34,295 nucleotides of DNA from a virus, in the IMG/VR virus record IMGVR_UViG_3300036985_005997, positions 1-34,295 of that record; one strand, given 5' to 3'. Numbering within the stretch: position 1 is the stretch's first letter; every line of letters begins with the position of its first letter. A program made the translations under genes and the position numbers. Shown here one piece after another: positions 23,195 to 30,662 of this stretch. The notes under the pieces were generated by a model. The model was not told the DNA's origin. It worked only from the letters and a program-made list of their open reading frames with translations, and did not search any database.

Positions 23195-24376
23195 ATGGAA
23201 ATAAAACCCAAACTTTACAAACTGATTAAAAGATTCATTACCCAAAGCACCAAAGGTAGTGATGTGTTTATACATAATGGTTCCAAATGGATAATATTTG
23301 TAGAAGACAAAAAATGGGTAATTGAGTTAACTAAAGAAGGAACTTTGTGGTACAATTACTATTTTTTTCAAAATATTTTTGAATTGGTTGATTTAGATGT
23401 TGTAGAAAACCAACATTACATTACCAAATGGGTTGAAGACACCATAATAAATGGGGTGAAATCCGTAAAAGGGGAGTATTATAAAGAAATTCAAAAAGTT
23501 GAATACACCATTCAAAATGGGGTGAAAAAGACCCGTAGAAACGGGGATTCAATGAATACCGAGGCTGAAGATGCCATTCAAAATGGGGTGAAAGAGACCT
23601 TTGAGGGTATCGGAACAGAGGGAATCCACGTTGAAGATGTCATTCAAAATGGGGTGAAACACACCTCTTGGGACCCGACCGGCAAGAAGTCTTTGGTTGA
23701 AGACACCATACAAAATGGGGTGATACACACCATAGACACCACACATCATAAAAACAAATTGGTTGAAGATGCCATTCAAAATGGGGTGAAAGACACCCGC
23801 CTACAATACCACTTACTAGGAAACCAAGTTGAGGACACCATACAAAATGGGGTAAAAGAAACTCATTCAGGTTGTGACCTTCTTATTAATGATAAAGTTG
23901 AAGACACCATTGAAAATGGGGTGAAATATACTGGTGGAATAGGTAATCCAATGTGGATGGGTGGTAGAGTTGAAGACACCATAGAAAATGGGGTGAAACG
24001 AACTAGCGGAAACAAAATTCCTGGTTTATGTGAAATTGAAGACACCATACAAAATGGGGTGAAAAAAACCTACTCAGATAAAATTCCTCATGAATATGAT
24101 TGGTCTAACCAATTTACAGAAGAAATTGACGACATTATTCAAAATGGGGTTAAACACACCGAAAAATCTCTACAAATTGATGGTTCTTGTGTTATTGAAG
24201 ATGTTATAAAGGAGGGTGTCAAACATACTGAATATGGTGATTGGTTAGATGGTGATGAAAGATTTGATGATGTGATTCGTGATGGTGTAAAGGAGACGTG
24301 GGGATATGAGAAACAATCTCAGGATAGAATAAATGAGGTTATTGAAAATGGAACAAAAGAAAACCCCTCCTTTTAA
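23195..24376 (+). CDS. Repeat protein with 14 VEDTIQNGVK units
   Basis: The start at 23195 is set by TATATTTG 4 bases upstream. The 393-residue product has a non-repeat N-terminus (1-79) with a basic, aromatic WIIFVEDKKWVIEL segment, then 14 copies of a core reading (V/I)ED(T/A/V)I(Q/E)NGVKxT from residue 80 to near the end. Variable hydrophilic linkers of about 8-20 residues separate the cores. The last three copies are degenerate. No signal peptide or membrane segment is seen. Function is unknown; a repeat scaffold or binding protein is plausible. The family is not recognised. Confidence 0.85.
   Translation: MEIKPKLYKLIKRFITQSTKGSDVFIHNGSKWIIFVEDKKWVIELTKEGTLWYNYYFFQNIFELVDLDVVENQHYITKWVEDTIINGVKSVKGEYYKEIQKVEYTIQNGVKKTRRNGDSMNTEAEDAIQNGVKETFEGIGTEGIHVEDVIQNGVKHTSWDPTGKKSLVEDTIQNGVIHTIDTTHHKNKLVEDAIQNGVKDTRLQYHLLGNQVEDTIQNGVKETHSGCDLLINDKVEDTIENGVKYTGGIGNPMWMGGRVEDTIENGVKRTSGNKIPGLCEIEDTIQNGVKKTYSDKIPHEYDWSNQFTEEIDDIIQNGVKHTEKSLQIDGSCVIEDVIKEGVKHTEYGDWLDGDERFDDVIRDGVKETWGYEKQSQDRINEVIENGTKENPSF
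23432..24364 (+). repeat. In-frame tandem DNA repeats, about 36 bp core, 14 copies
   Basis: Each core resembles GAAGACACCATTCAAAATGG followed by GGTGAAA and an Acc-type codon, with a period of about 60-85 bases. Copies 2-10 are nearly identical in DNA and the 3' copies diverge, as after recent unequal amplification. The linkers differ freely. Confidence 0.85.
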
Positions 24377-24388
24377 GAGGGGTTTTTT
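24360..24388. terminator. Bidirectional terminator between convergent genes
   Basis: AAAACCCCTC/GAGGGGTTTT stem plus T run. It overlaps the repeat gene's stop (24374-24376) and lies just past the stop of the minus gene at 24392. Confidence 0.85.
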
Positions 24389-24391
24389 ATT

Positions 24392-25237
24392 TTAGTGTTT
24401 CATTAATTTTCTTCTTTCACCATTATCGTATATTTCAATATACGGTATACCTTCTTTGATGTCTTTAATTGGTCTACCCATCATATCATACATACCAATT
24501 AGTTTTGGTTCAGGACGAGTCAAATTAACCACGTTAGATATTGGTCCCGATTTACAAACGTCCAAACGTCTGAACATGAAAGTATCCTGTCTCAAGCACT
24601 TATTCCACCACTGGGCGTACATTAACACACGTCCACTATCTTTAAATGTAAATTCAGCTAATCGTGTTTGAGTATATCCTAAAAAATCAGCGTCTGGAAA
24701 ATCATACTCCATACCAATTTGGTAATCAGTCAAATTATCCCATTCTTTTTGAGACATAGTATCCATCCAAGGTCCTTTATAAAATACCATATAGTATTCC
24801 ATACAAGTGTCTTTTACTGACATGCCTTTAGTATAGTTCATTTCAAACTTATATTTTTTACAATTAAGTGAATTCACAACCCATCCTAATCCAGCACCTG
24901 GAAATTGAACGATTTCGATTGGACGATATAAAGTTGTATCACATTTTTTACAACGGTTCCATACCTTCAAATACAATTTGTATTTACCTTTAACGTTGAA
25001 TTGAACCTCAACAATGCCACGAACATCATAAACGGTATCAGTTTTCTTGGTTTGGAAATCGTAAACCATAAACGTGTAATCAACACAGGTGTCATCCAAC
25101 ACTTGGCCACTCACTTGCCACTTGTAGTAATTACGTTCATTCCATTGTTTGAGTTTTAATGTGTTCCAATCACATTTTGCGGATAAAGACAGTGCTGTCG
25201 TTAAGACAAACACAAGAGTCATTAGTAGTTTTTTCAT
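24392..25237 (-). CDS. Secreted two-domain protein with a T9SS-like C-terminal domain
   Basis: Residues 1-20 form a signal peptide (MKKLLMTLVFVLTTALSLSA). Two similar domains follow, each ending in a W-N-(K/R)-C...DT pattern (VWNRCKKCDTTLYRP near 91-105, WWNKCLRQDTFMFRR near 210-224), Cys-rich and perhaps PKD-like. The last 40 residues (KLIGMYDMMGRPIKDI, then YIEIYDNGERRKLM) resemble the type A sorting domain of Bacteroidota type IX secretion. The protein is predicted to leave the cell or be displayed on its surface. A surface-alteration role is inferred. Confidence 0.75.
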   Translation of the reverse strand: MKKLLMTLVFVLTTALSLSAKCDWNTLKLKQWNERNYYKWQVSGQVLDDTCVDYTFMVYDFQTKKTDTVYDVRGIVEVQFNVKGKYKLYLKVWNRCKKCDTTLYRPIEIVQFPGAGLGWVVNSLNCKKYKFEMNYTKGMSVKDTCMEYYMVFYKGPWMDTMSQKEWDNLTDYQIGMEYDFPDADFLGYTQTRLAEFTFKDSGRVLMYAQWWNKCLRQDTFMFRRLDVCKSGPISNVVNLTRPEPKLIGMYDMMGRPIKDIKEGIPYIEIYDNGERRKLMKH

Positions 25238-25328
25238 ATATGTTTTTTTGTTTTATTTGTCTATCCGATATTGCTATAATAGCAATGAAAACCCCGATTA
25301 AAATAAATGCGTATGGGTTTAGTTTCAT
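25170..25328 (-). CDS. Possible small membrane ORF overlapping the secreted gene
   Basis: Begins MKLNPYAFILIGVFIAIIAI, a membrane segment, then a 32-residue hydrophilic tail that overlaps the next gene's start by 68 bases in another frame. A host-type promoter (TATATTTG) sits 6 bases before its ATG. It may be a real leader gene or a by-product of the 5' region of the secreted gene. Confidence 0.4.
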   Translation of the reverse strand: MKLNPYAFILIGVFIAIIAISDRQIKQKNIYEKTTNDSCVCLNDSTVFIRKM

Positions 25329-25334
25329 AATTAA

Positions 25335-25342
25335 CAAATATA
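25335..25342 (-). promoter_or_regulatory. Bacteroidota-type promoter (TATATTTG) of the secreted-protein unit
   Basis: The only host-type box upstream of the secreted gene, 97 bases before its ATG and 6 before the small ORF. Confidence 0.6.
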
Positions 25343-25383
25343 GACATAAAAATCCGAAAAAACGTGTCTTTTATATGTAAAAA

Positions 25384-25406
25384 AACCCTCACAATTGGTG
25401 AGGGTT
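25384..25406 (-). terminator. Terminator of the gene at 26184
   Basis: AACCCTCAC/GTGAGGGTT stem, 5-base loop and a T run on the minus strand, 4 bases after the stop. Confidence 0.85.
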
Positions 25407-25410
25407 AGTT

Positions 25411-26184
25411 TTATTTATCAATTTTACTCCACCATTCATTTGGTTCAGAAGGCATTGTTAGTCCACCAATAAAATTCGCATCCTTTAAATGCTCCATCTC
25501 TTGGTCTTGATGTAAGCTATTGGGAAGGTACAATAATGTCGGATTCTTCTTTTGAATGTCAGGAACATCACCTTGTAAAGACATAACCTTGTTAAACTCC
25601 ATCACATCAAATCGTTTAGTTATTAAATGATATCCGTTTTTAGTTGGAATGACCTTAATTACTTTTGGGGTATAATCATAAGTTATTTCCACAGAACCAT
25701 CTGACTTATGTAAATGAGTTTCATTTGCTATCTCTAACGGTTTGCAACCATTATTAATGAGGTCCATAATTTTTATTAATGCGTTCTCATCTTTCATATC
25801 AACATCCACAATCCATCTTTTTTCACTGGTTTTAATTTGACCAACGACAGAATCAAACAATCCTTTCTGATTATGTTGACCATTTTGTATACGTTGAGCC
25901 AAGTCAACCATCATATTTAATGAAACATCGAAGTGATTTTGTTTTTGGACATGGATATATGCACGTGCTTTAAACATCTCACAAAGTTGTTTAATCTCAT
26001 CGTACCTACGCTCAAGGTGGTCAATACTTTCAATACAATAGGTCTTAATAGTCCTTACCGATTGATGATTGTCCTTTTCATTCTCAGGTTGGTCTTTCTT
26101 TCTTTTGAAGACATAAAGCATGTAGAAGTCACCTTCGTCTTCAAAGTTCAATAGGGATTTGATAAGTTCAAGGTTGTTAATCAT
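25411..26184 (-). CDS. Conserved phage protein, weakly primase-like, 257 aa
   Basis: The order FYMLYVFKRKKD (20-31), RAYIHVQKQ, RWIVDVDMKDEN (123-134) and PTKNGYHLITKRFD (180-193) recalls a family of large-phage proteins with text of the form KWIVDID...PTxNGxHLIT. A DxD pair and a GxH motif in that order are loosely reminiscent of archaeo-eukaryotic primases, but I would not assign that fold. It is a single gene with its own host-type promoter and terminator. Confidence 0.72.
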   Translation of the reverse strand: MINNLELIKSLLNFEDEGDFYMLYVFKRKKDQPENEKDNHQSVRTIKTYCIESIDHLERRYDEIKQLCEMFKARAYIHVQKQNHFDVSLNMMVDLAQRIQNGQHNQKGLFDSVVGQIKTSEKRWIVDVDMKDENALIKIMDLINNGCKPLEIANETHLHKSDGSVEITYDYTPKVIKVIPTKNGYHLITKRFDVMEFNKVMSLQGDVPDIQKKNPTLLYLPNSLHQDQEMEHLKDANFIGGLTMPSEPNEWWSKIDK

Positions 26185-26208
26185 CTTCGTAATTGTTTAT
26201 AATCAACA

Positions 26209-26216
26209 CAAAGATA
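26209..26216 (-). promoter_or_regulatory. Bacteroidota-type promoter (TATCTTTG)
   Basis: Ends 24 bases before the ATG at 26184, a longer leader than the other host-type units. Confidence 0.6.
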
Positions 26217-26239
26217 ATGAAATTGTTCAATTAAAAAAA

Positions 26240-26587
26240 TTAGTCCTCATCAAAATCTTCCTCGTGACTCATATATTTTATGTTGATAGGGAAACCTTTT
26301 TCCAAATAAAACATAAATAACTCATCGGCATCAAGTCCAAATATGTCACCCAAGGTGAAATGAGGTGATTTTGTTCCTAAATTATTCCATAAAACACCGG
26401 ATTGGTTCAATTCGTAAGGTGGAACAACTCGTCTACCATGAGGTTCAGGGGCATAATTTTCGTTTGTACCCCAAAACTTAACATATCGTGTACCATGTAA
26501 ATCTTCAATAACAATTTCACCAAACATTTGTTTGATGTATTTGTCAATCAATTTGTATAATCTATCGTCCTGTATTGCGTAATTCAT
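26240..26587 (-). CDS. Leader-paralogue protein, 115 aa
   Basis: The N-terminus MNYAIQDDRLYKLIDKYIKQ followed by MFGE parallels its two neighbours (M-Y-I-x4-L-x-Fx-GD/E). It is the last of a three-gene operon and overlaps the previous gene by 4 bases. The central part (PEPHGRRVVPPYEL) and acidic tail (SHEEDFDED) are unassigned. Confidence 0.7.
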   Translation of the reverse strand: MNYAIQDDRLYKLIDKYIKQMFGEIVIEDLHGTRYVKFWGTNENYAPEPHGRRVVPPYELNQSGVLWNNLGTKSPHFTLGDIFGLDADELFMFYLEKGFPINIKYMSHEEDFDED

Positions 26588-26976
26588 GTTACTTTATAAA
26601 TTAACTCCATTTCATCTCCTGAATTTAACGTATAAACACCATCAAAATAAGATAATTTATCGGTGTACTCAGGTAATTTTTTCTTAAGGTAGGAAATTAG
26701 TAATGGTCTCAAAATGTATTTTGGGACAGGAAACACATCCATAATCCCTTCAAATAGAGGTCCTACAATATTTACTACTTTGGTTTTTGGGTTAAAACTT
26801 AAATCCGCCCACCAATACTTACCCAAATTTTGCAACGATATTTCATACTGTTCACTTGTTGTTACCAAATATTCACCACTTTCAGCGTTAAAAACAACAA
26901 CCAAATCACCCAAAACCATTTCAAAGACTTGGTGAGCCAACTTTTGTAACTTTTTATTTGAAATCTGATACTTCAT
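26584..26976 (-). CDS. Leader-paralogue protein, 130 aa
   Basis: MKYQISNKKLQKLAHQVFEM is followed by a beta-rich domain including WWADLSFNPKTKVVNI, which echoes the gene at 22712 (FFNPKTERMEN). A C-terminal helix reads ILRPLLISYLKKKLPEY. It is the middle gene of the operon, 3 bases after 26980. Function unknown; probably the same family as 26240, 26980 and 22712. Confidence 0.72.
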   Translation of the reverse strand: MKYQISNKKLQKLAHQVFEMVLGDLVVVFNAESGEYLVTTSEQYEISLQNLGKYWWADLSFNPKTKVVNIVGPLFEGIMDVFPVPKYILRPLLISYLKKKLPEYTDKLSYFDGVYTLNSGDEMELIYKVT

Positions 26977-26979
26977 TTT

Positions 26980-27282
26980 CTAAATTTCGTGTCCGTAAGC
27001 GTTGTAAATTTTATCAATAAGTCTATTAAATACTTTTGAAAAATAAAACTTCAAAACCTCCACTGATGTCAACTCAATAATATCATCAATAAAACGTATT
27101 AATTGAGTTGAATTAAGATATATTTTGGTATCTAATACAGTAAATGCTGGAAATTCTTTAACAGAAAAAAATCCGTGTTCGGCATAAAACTGGTTATCAA
27201 TAATAGTGTAATCACCAAATTCTTCACGCATGATAATATCAATAACGTTAAAGAGTCTTTTATCGGTTATAGAATATGTCAT
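26980..27282 (-). CDS. Leader-paralogue protein, 100 aa
   Basis: MTYSITDKRLFNVIDIIMREEFGDY is the leader-like start. The body ends in a helix like its neighbours (VEVLKFYFSKVFNRLI). First gene of the operon; its GTATTTAT element is 6 bases upstream. Not recognised. Confidence 0.72.
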   Translation of the reverse strand: MTYSITDKRLFNVIDIIMREEFGDYTIIDNQFYAEHGFFSVKEFPAFTVLDTKIYLNSTQLIRFIDDIIELTSVEVLKFYFSKVFNRLIDKIYNAYGHEI

Positions 27283-27288
27283 ACAATA

Positions 27289-27296
27289 ATAAATAC
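27289..27296 (-). promoter_or_regulatory. GTATTTAT element before the gene at 27282
   Basis: Ends 6 bases before the ATG. Confidence 0.55.
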
Positions 27297-27311
27297 CTTA
27301 AAAATGAATAA

Positions 27312-27330
27312 CCCCCAATTAAATCGGGGG
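27312..27330 (-). terminator. Hairpin ending the 30586-27629 operon
   Basis: CCCCC/GGGGG stem with a 9-base loop; TTATTCATTTTT follows on the minus strand. It lies beyond the plus gene at 27369, so the minus transcript would run antisense across that gene. Confidence 0.5.
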
Positions 27331-27356
27331 CTACTCTATAGGGAATCAAGTGGGTT

Positions 27357-27364
27357 ATATTTAT
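27357..27364 (+). promoter_or_regulatory. ATATTTAT element before the gene at 27369
   Basis: Ends 4 bases before the ATG. Confidence 0.55.
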
Positions 27365-27368
27365 AAAT

Positions 27369-27626
27369 ATGGAAAAAGGTTCTTTAACCAAATTACTCAA
27401 TGGTGTTTTATTAAAAAAATATCCTTGTATTAATACCATTTATGTTTCATACAATGATTTGGACACAATTTCATACTCTGTTAATGTTTATGTGATATCT
27501 AAGAATAACAAAAAAGATTATTTGGATTGTAAGGAAGTTTATAATGAAATTAAAGAAGATATTATTGATTTGTCAGAATCTATGGGAATACACATCAATA
27601 ATATAGCTCAAGCAGGCTATTCATAA
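27369..27626 (+). CDS. Hypothetical protein, 85 aa
   Basis: MEKGSLTKLLNGVLLKKYPC starts a small mixed-fold protein with a Lys/Asp-rich centre. It has its own element and is surrounded by minus genes. Its stop is 2 bases from the convergent stop at 27629. Not recognised. Confidence 0.68.
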   Translation: MEKGSLTKLLNGVLLKKYPCINTIYVSYNDLDTISYSVNVYVISKNNKKDYLDCKEVYNEIKEDIIDLSESMGIHINNIAQAGYS

Positions 27627-27628
27627 AA

Positions 27629-28012
27629 TTATTTATCAATCATTATAGGTTGATTTTTTTTGGGGTCCATAAATGATTTTACATCATAATTAAAATTATC
27701 TTCAAACCATTTAACAAAAACCATATACCACCTGTCATCAAACAAATCTGTTAAAATACTCGCGACGTTATCATCATCAGCAAGTAAAAGTGGTGTCACA
27801 CTCTTTAGTTTACTTGATTTGTGAAAGTGATTTTCAAAATATAATGCAGCTAATTCATCATAATTCTCATAATGATAGGTTATTTTAGTGAGAACATCCT
27901 CATTTTGGAATTTCAAATTTGATGTACTTTTAATGGCTTGCTTATCTATTATATTATCTATGGTTCGGTAGATAAGTTTATTTAATTTGTCTTCAGAGAT
28001 ACTGTAGTTCAT
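27629..28012 (-). CDS. Leader-type protein, 127 aa
   Basis: MNYSISEDKLNKLIYRTIDN is close to the MNYAIQ and MTYSIT starts of the 26-27 kb paralogues, but the gene sits in the ParB-like operon, coupled by TAATG to 28012. The body ends in a helical segment with WYMVFVKWFEDNFNYD. Function unknown. Confidence 0.7.
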   Translation of the reverse strand: MNYSISEDKLNKLIYRTIDNIIDKQAIKSTSNLKFQNEDVLTKITYHYENYDELAALYFENHFHKSSKLKSVTPLLLADDDNVASILTDLFDDRWYMVFVKWFEDNFNYDVKSFMDPKKNQPIMIDK

Positions 28013-28425
28013 TATGGTTCAATTAACATATCCATAGGGTTTATACCAAGTTTTTCTAAACTCCAAAGTATTTGATTATATTTGCCATCATATAATTTAT
28101 CAACAAAATTATCTTTCCATCCTTCTGTGGATGCTCTTTTAGTAATTGCCTTTTGAATCCATCCATCTTCACTTGAATGTTCTACATTATGTAAACTTAT
28201 TAAATGAGTATAAGGTTCTTTCAACCATTCTTTATAAGTTTCTGAATTTGGGTCTCCATCAATTGCAGGTGTAACAAAAACAACCCCTGAATCAACCAAT
28301 TTATTAATATCAAATGGTAACTTTTCAGAAACAGTATTCCTTCCTTTTTGATAATCATAAACCCTTTCATTTGGATTTAATTCCATCACCTCTCTAATTC
28401 TCTGTATGTTCTCTTGTAGGTTCAT
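28012..28425 (-). CDS. Leader-type protein (MNLQENI type), 137 aa
   Basis: MNLQENIQRIREVMEL is nearly the same as the start of the next gene upstream, while the bodies differ. The rest is Trp-rich with VFVTPAIDGDPNS and a C-terminal LEKLGINPMDMLIEP. Its ATG overlaps the preceding gene's stop by 4 bases. Function unknown. Confidence 0.7.
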   Translation of the reverse strand: MNLQENIQRIREVMELNPNERVYDYQKGRNTVSEKLPFDINKLVDSGVVFVTPAIDGDPNSETYKEWLKEPYTHLISLHNVEHSSEDGWIQKAITKRASTEGWKDNFVDKLYDGKYNQILWSLEKLGINPMDMLIEP

Positions 28426-28952
28426 TTGATACTTGGTTGTTCAAAATTGTTTGTTCCGTCAGGTTTTACAAAGTATTTATCAATCACTTTTTTATTATCT
28501 AAAACATCGGATAATCTCACATAGTCTTTGTTTTTATCCCCCCAACTTGATTTCATCAATACAACATCTGAGTGTGGTATTACAATCACATCCACATCAT
28601 TCATATCTGACTGAAGGAATGCATATCTCCTGTGATTACCATCCACAACAATATACTTTGAGTTGTCGTATGGATGTTCGATGACTTTGATTGGTGGTAA
28701 CTGTTCCCCATCATTAATTGATTGAATCATATTCTTGATGTTGTCACTTGTTTCCATATATGACGTATCTTTGAATGGTTCATTTGGTAAAGTATCAATT
28801 ACAGGTATTTTTTGAATAGGTCCTATGTACTTATCGGCAAATTCACTTCCGCCACCATCAGAGAATATTTCTACAGGTTGATTGGTGATTACCTCTTCAT
28901 TGAGAAGTCCCATCATTTCTTTAATTCTTGATATGTTCTCTTGTAGGTTCAT
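28422..28952 (-). CDS. Leader-tagged ParB/sulfiredoxin-fold-like protein
   Basis: MNLQENISRIKEMMGLLNEE (LLNE|E) is the leader. The ParB/Srx-type core follows: LPPIKVIEHP, YIVVDGNHRRYAFLQ (DGNHRR at 104-109) and VDVIVIPHSD. The DGxHR box binds nucleotide in family members, which include ParB CTPases, nucleases and sulfiredoxin. No DNA-binding helix-turn-helix is seen after it. The length is 176 residues. A second such gene lies directly upstream. Confidence 0.75.
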   Translation of the reverse strand: MNLQENISRIKEMMGLLNEEVITNQPVEIFSDGGGSEFADKYIGPIQKIPVIDTLPNEPFKDTSYMETSDNIKNMIQSINDGEQLPPIKVIEHPYDNSKYIVVDGNHRRYAFLQSDMNDVDVIVIPHSDVVLMKSSWGDKNKDYVRLSDVLDNKKVIDKYFVKPDGTNNFEQPSIK

Positions 28953-29491
28953 TACTTTGTCTTCTTAACACAGTTGGGATATCTTTTACCGAACATTGTC
29001 TTCATACCTTTTTGAGTATATCCTTTCCAACATCTTTCAGTTAACTCACCTTCTTTCATTTCTTCTTGTCTACCCATATGACTAAACACTTTTCTAATGT
29101 CTTTTGGAAGTGAGTTAATTGGTATTATCTTTGCTTTGATTGTTTCTAACTCTTTTCTTACTGCTTTTTGTGCTCGGTGGTGTCCATCTATAATTGATAT
29201 GAATTTACCATCATTATCAACAAATATTAATATTGGGTATTGTAAATCGGCCTTGTCTATTTTTCCTCTTTCTTCCTCATCACCATCCCAAGTTAATAGA
29301 TATGGTTTAAGTTCTTCTACCGATATTTTTTCCACAGGGATATCTTCCGTGGCGTTCAATAAATCCATAAGGGTTATTTTATCACCTTCATCATTTTCCC
29401 ATGATGTGTCGTGTAATCCTTCTTTTTGTAATCTAATTGTTTTGTATTCAAACAGTTTGTTATACTGTGATTCTGAAATAATAATATTCAT
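28952..29491 (-). CDS. Leader-tagged ParB/sulfiredoxin-fold-like protein with a C-terminal CxxGY domain
   Basis: MNIIISESQYNKLFEY is the leader (KLFE|Y). The core reads YPILIFVDNDGKFISIIDGH then HRAQKA (DGHHR at 102-106) and AKIIPINSLP. The tail ERCWKGYTQKGMKTMFGKR then YPNCV matches a recurrent phage motif of the form CxxGYxxxGxKxxxGxxxPNCV. The length is 179 residues. It is coupled to the next gene by TAATG. Confidence 0.76.
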   Translation of the reverse strand: MNIIISESQYNKLFEYKTIRLQKEGLHDTSWENDEGDKITLMDLLNATEDIPVEKISVEELKPYLLTWDGDEEERGKIDKADLQYPILIFVDNDGKFISIIDGHHRAQKAVRKELETIKAKIIPINSLPKDIRKVFSHMGRQEEMKEGELTERCWKGYTQKGMKTMFGKRYPNCVKKTK

Positions 29492-29492
29492 A

Positions 29493-29840
29493 TTATTCCC
29501 CTTTCAATTCTTGTACTAATGTATAAATAAGTGAAATAAGTGTTCCACCAACAACAACATCACCAGCCGGGGTTCTTGCAATAGGGTCGGTACCTTTTGT
29601 TATCATGTTATACGCTTCAGGGTCAAGTTGTTTCATTGCTTTCAATACTTTCATCATAATAAGATTATTCCCAGATAATGTCTTAGCTTGAGATTTAACT
29701 CGTGATAACATTGAAGAATCAAAAACAGGATTAACATCCTTAGGGGTTACATTTGTTGGTTGTACCACACCCTGTTCTTTTAAAACCTTACGAACTATCT
29801 GAGTTAATTCTCTTTCGTTTAGTCTGATAACTTTTTTCAT
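29493..29840 (-). CDS. Leader-tagged protein (RLNERELTQI type), 115 aa
   Basis: VIRLNERELTQIVRKVLKEQ ends in VLKE|Q. The mature part is helical (MLSRVKSQAKTLSGNNLIMM, then LISLIYTLVQELKGE) with a hydrophobic C-terminal segment. Second gene of the operon, 2 bases from its neighbour. Not recognised. Confidence 0.75.
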   Translation of the reverse strand: MKKVIRLNERELTQIVRKVLKEQGVVQPTNVTPKDVNPVFDSSMLSRVKSQAKTLSGNNLIMMKVLKAMKQLDPEAYNMITKGTDPIARTPAGDVVVGGTLISLIYTLVQELKGE

Positions 29841-29842
29841 AA

Positions 29843-30586
29843 TTATTTAATTCTTTTCAGTTGTGTAAAACAACCCAATTCCGAGTTACCACATAAACCA
29901 TTAGGTATACCGTTCGCAATCTCAGATGGAATTGAGATACTTAGGGCGAATTTTTGAGGAAATTTTCTTCCTTGATAAACACCCGGTCCGTTAATATTTG
30001 CCCAAACGTCTCTACCATCAACCTCTCCAATTGTAAGAGTGTATTTTTGGTTTTTAGAATCTAAATCCTGAGGTCCGTTCTTCCATGCTGGGACTCTAAT
30101 TCCTTCATAAACTTGGTTTATTTGATATTTAGAGGGTGATGTTTGTTCTTGAATTGACATTTTACCTACGGGTGAAAATGATTTGAAGAAATTTTGCAAA
30201 TCAGATGATATTTTATCCACATTATCAAAATTAATCATCACCTCTCCACCAATAACGTCCGTTTTATATCCTTTGTTAGACCACCACTTAAAAAGTGATG
30301 ATAATAGTTGTTTATTATCTGACATCAAATAAAACGATTCATGAGCATCACTCGCAGCTAACCCATAATCTGCGTTTGAAGTTTTGGTAGTACCCCAATT
30401 CAAACTTTGACTAGGGTTTCCGTCAAAATCTTTAAATGTTAAAACTTTTGGACTTCCAATATTTCTTAATACGTTAAATAACTTAATCCATCTTGGATTA
30501 TTTCTACCTTTTGTTACTTGTTCTTGAATCACTCGTTTAACAATACGAGCCAAATCGGCTTCTGTTAGTCTGATAACTTTTTTCAT
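29843..30586 (-). CDS. Leader-tagged protein (RLTEADL type), 247 aa
   Basis: VIRLTEADLARIVKRVIQEQ ends in VIQE|Q. The mature part is Trp/Asn-rich with an EQTSPSKYQINQVYEGI repeat of leader-like text in the middle, followed by a beta domain (KYTLTIGEVDGRDVWANING). It heads the six-gene operon ending at 27629. Not recognised. Confidence 0.75.
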   Translation of the reverse strand: MKKVIRLTEADLARIVKRVIQEQVTKGRNNPRWIKLFNVLRNIGSPKVLTFKDFDGNPSQSLNWGTTKTSNADYGLAASDAHESFYLMSDNKQLLSSLFKWWSNKGYKTDVIGGEVMINFDNVDKISSDLQNFFKSFSPVGKMSIQEQTSPSKYQINQVYEGIRVPAWKNGPQDLDSKNQKYTLTIGEVDGRDVWANINGPGVYQGRKFPQKFALSISIPSEIANGIPNGLCGNSELGCFTQLKRIK

Positions 30587-30600
30587 ACTTTAATTTTATA

Positions 30601-30608
30601 ATAAATAC
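30601..30608 (-). promoter_or_regulatory. GTATTTAT element of the six-gene leader operon
   Basis: Ends 14 bases before the ATG at 30586. Confidence 0.55.
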
Positions 30609-30622
30609 CCAAACAAATAAAA

Positions 30623-30645
30623 AACCCCTCGTATTAGGAGGGGTT
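30623..30645 (-). terminator. Terminator of the endonuclease-fusion gene
   Basis: AACCCCTC/GAGGGGTT stem, 7-base loop, T run on the minus strand. Confidence 0.85.
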
Positions 30646-30662
30646 AGTCATTTAAATTACAA

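Noticed and set aside
23549-24048. Two minus-strand frames with repeats (MNGIFN / MVSSIS)
   Set aside because: They are complements of the plus-strand repeat gene and have no start signals.
23432-24364. Regularly spaced repeats with unique spacers, resembling a CRISPR array
   Set aside because: The repeats are in one open frame, vary in a codon-like way, have linkers in multiples of three, and lie in a gene with promoter and terminator.
25411-26184. Assignment as an archaeo-eukaryotic primase
   Set aside because: Only a DVD and a GYH motif are suggestive; the remaining fold features cannot be confirmed by eye.
29097-29519. Plus-strand frame of 140 codons
   Set aside because: It lies opposite the ParB-like gene, which has a leader, recognised core and coupling to neighbours.
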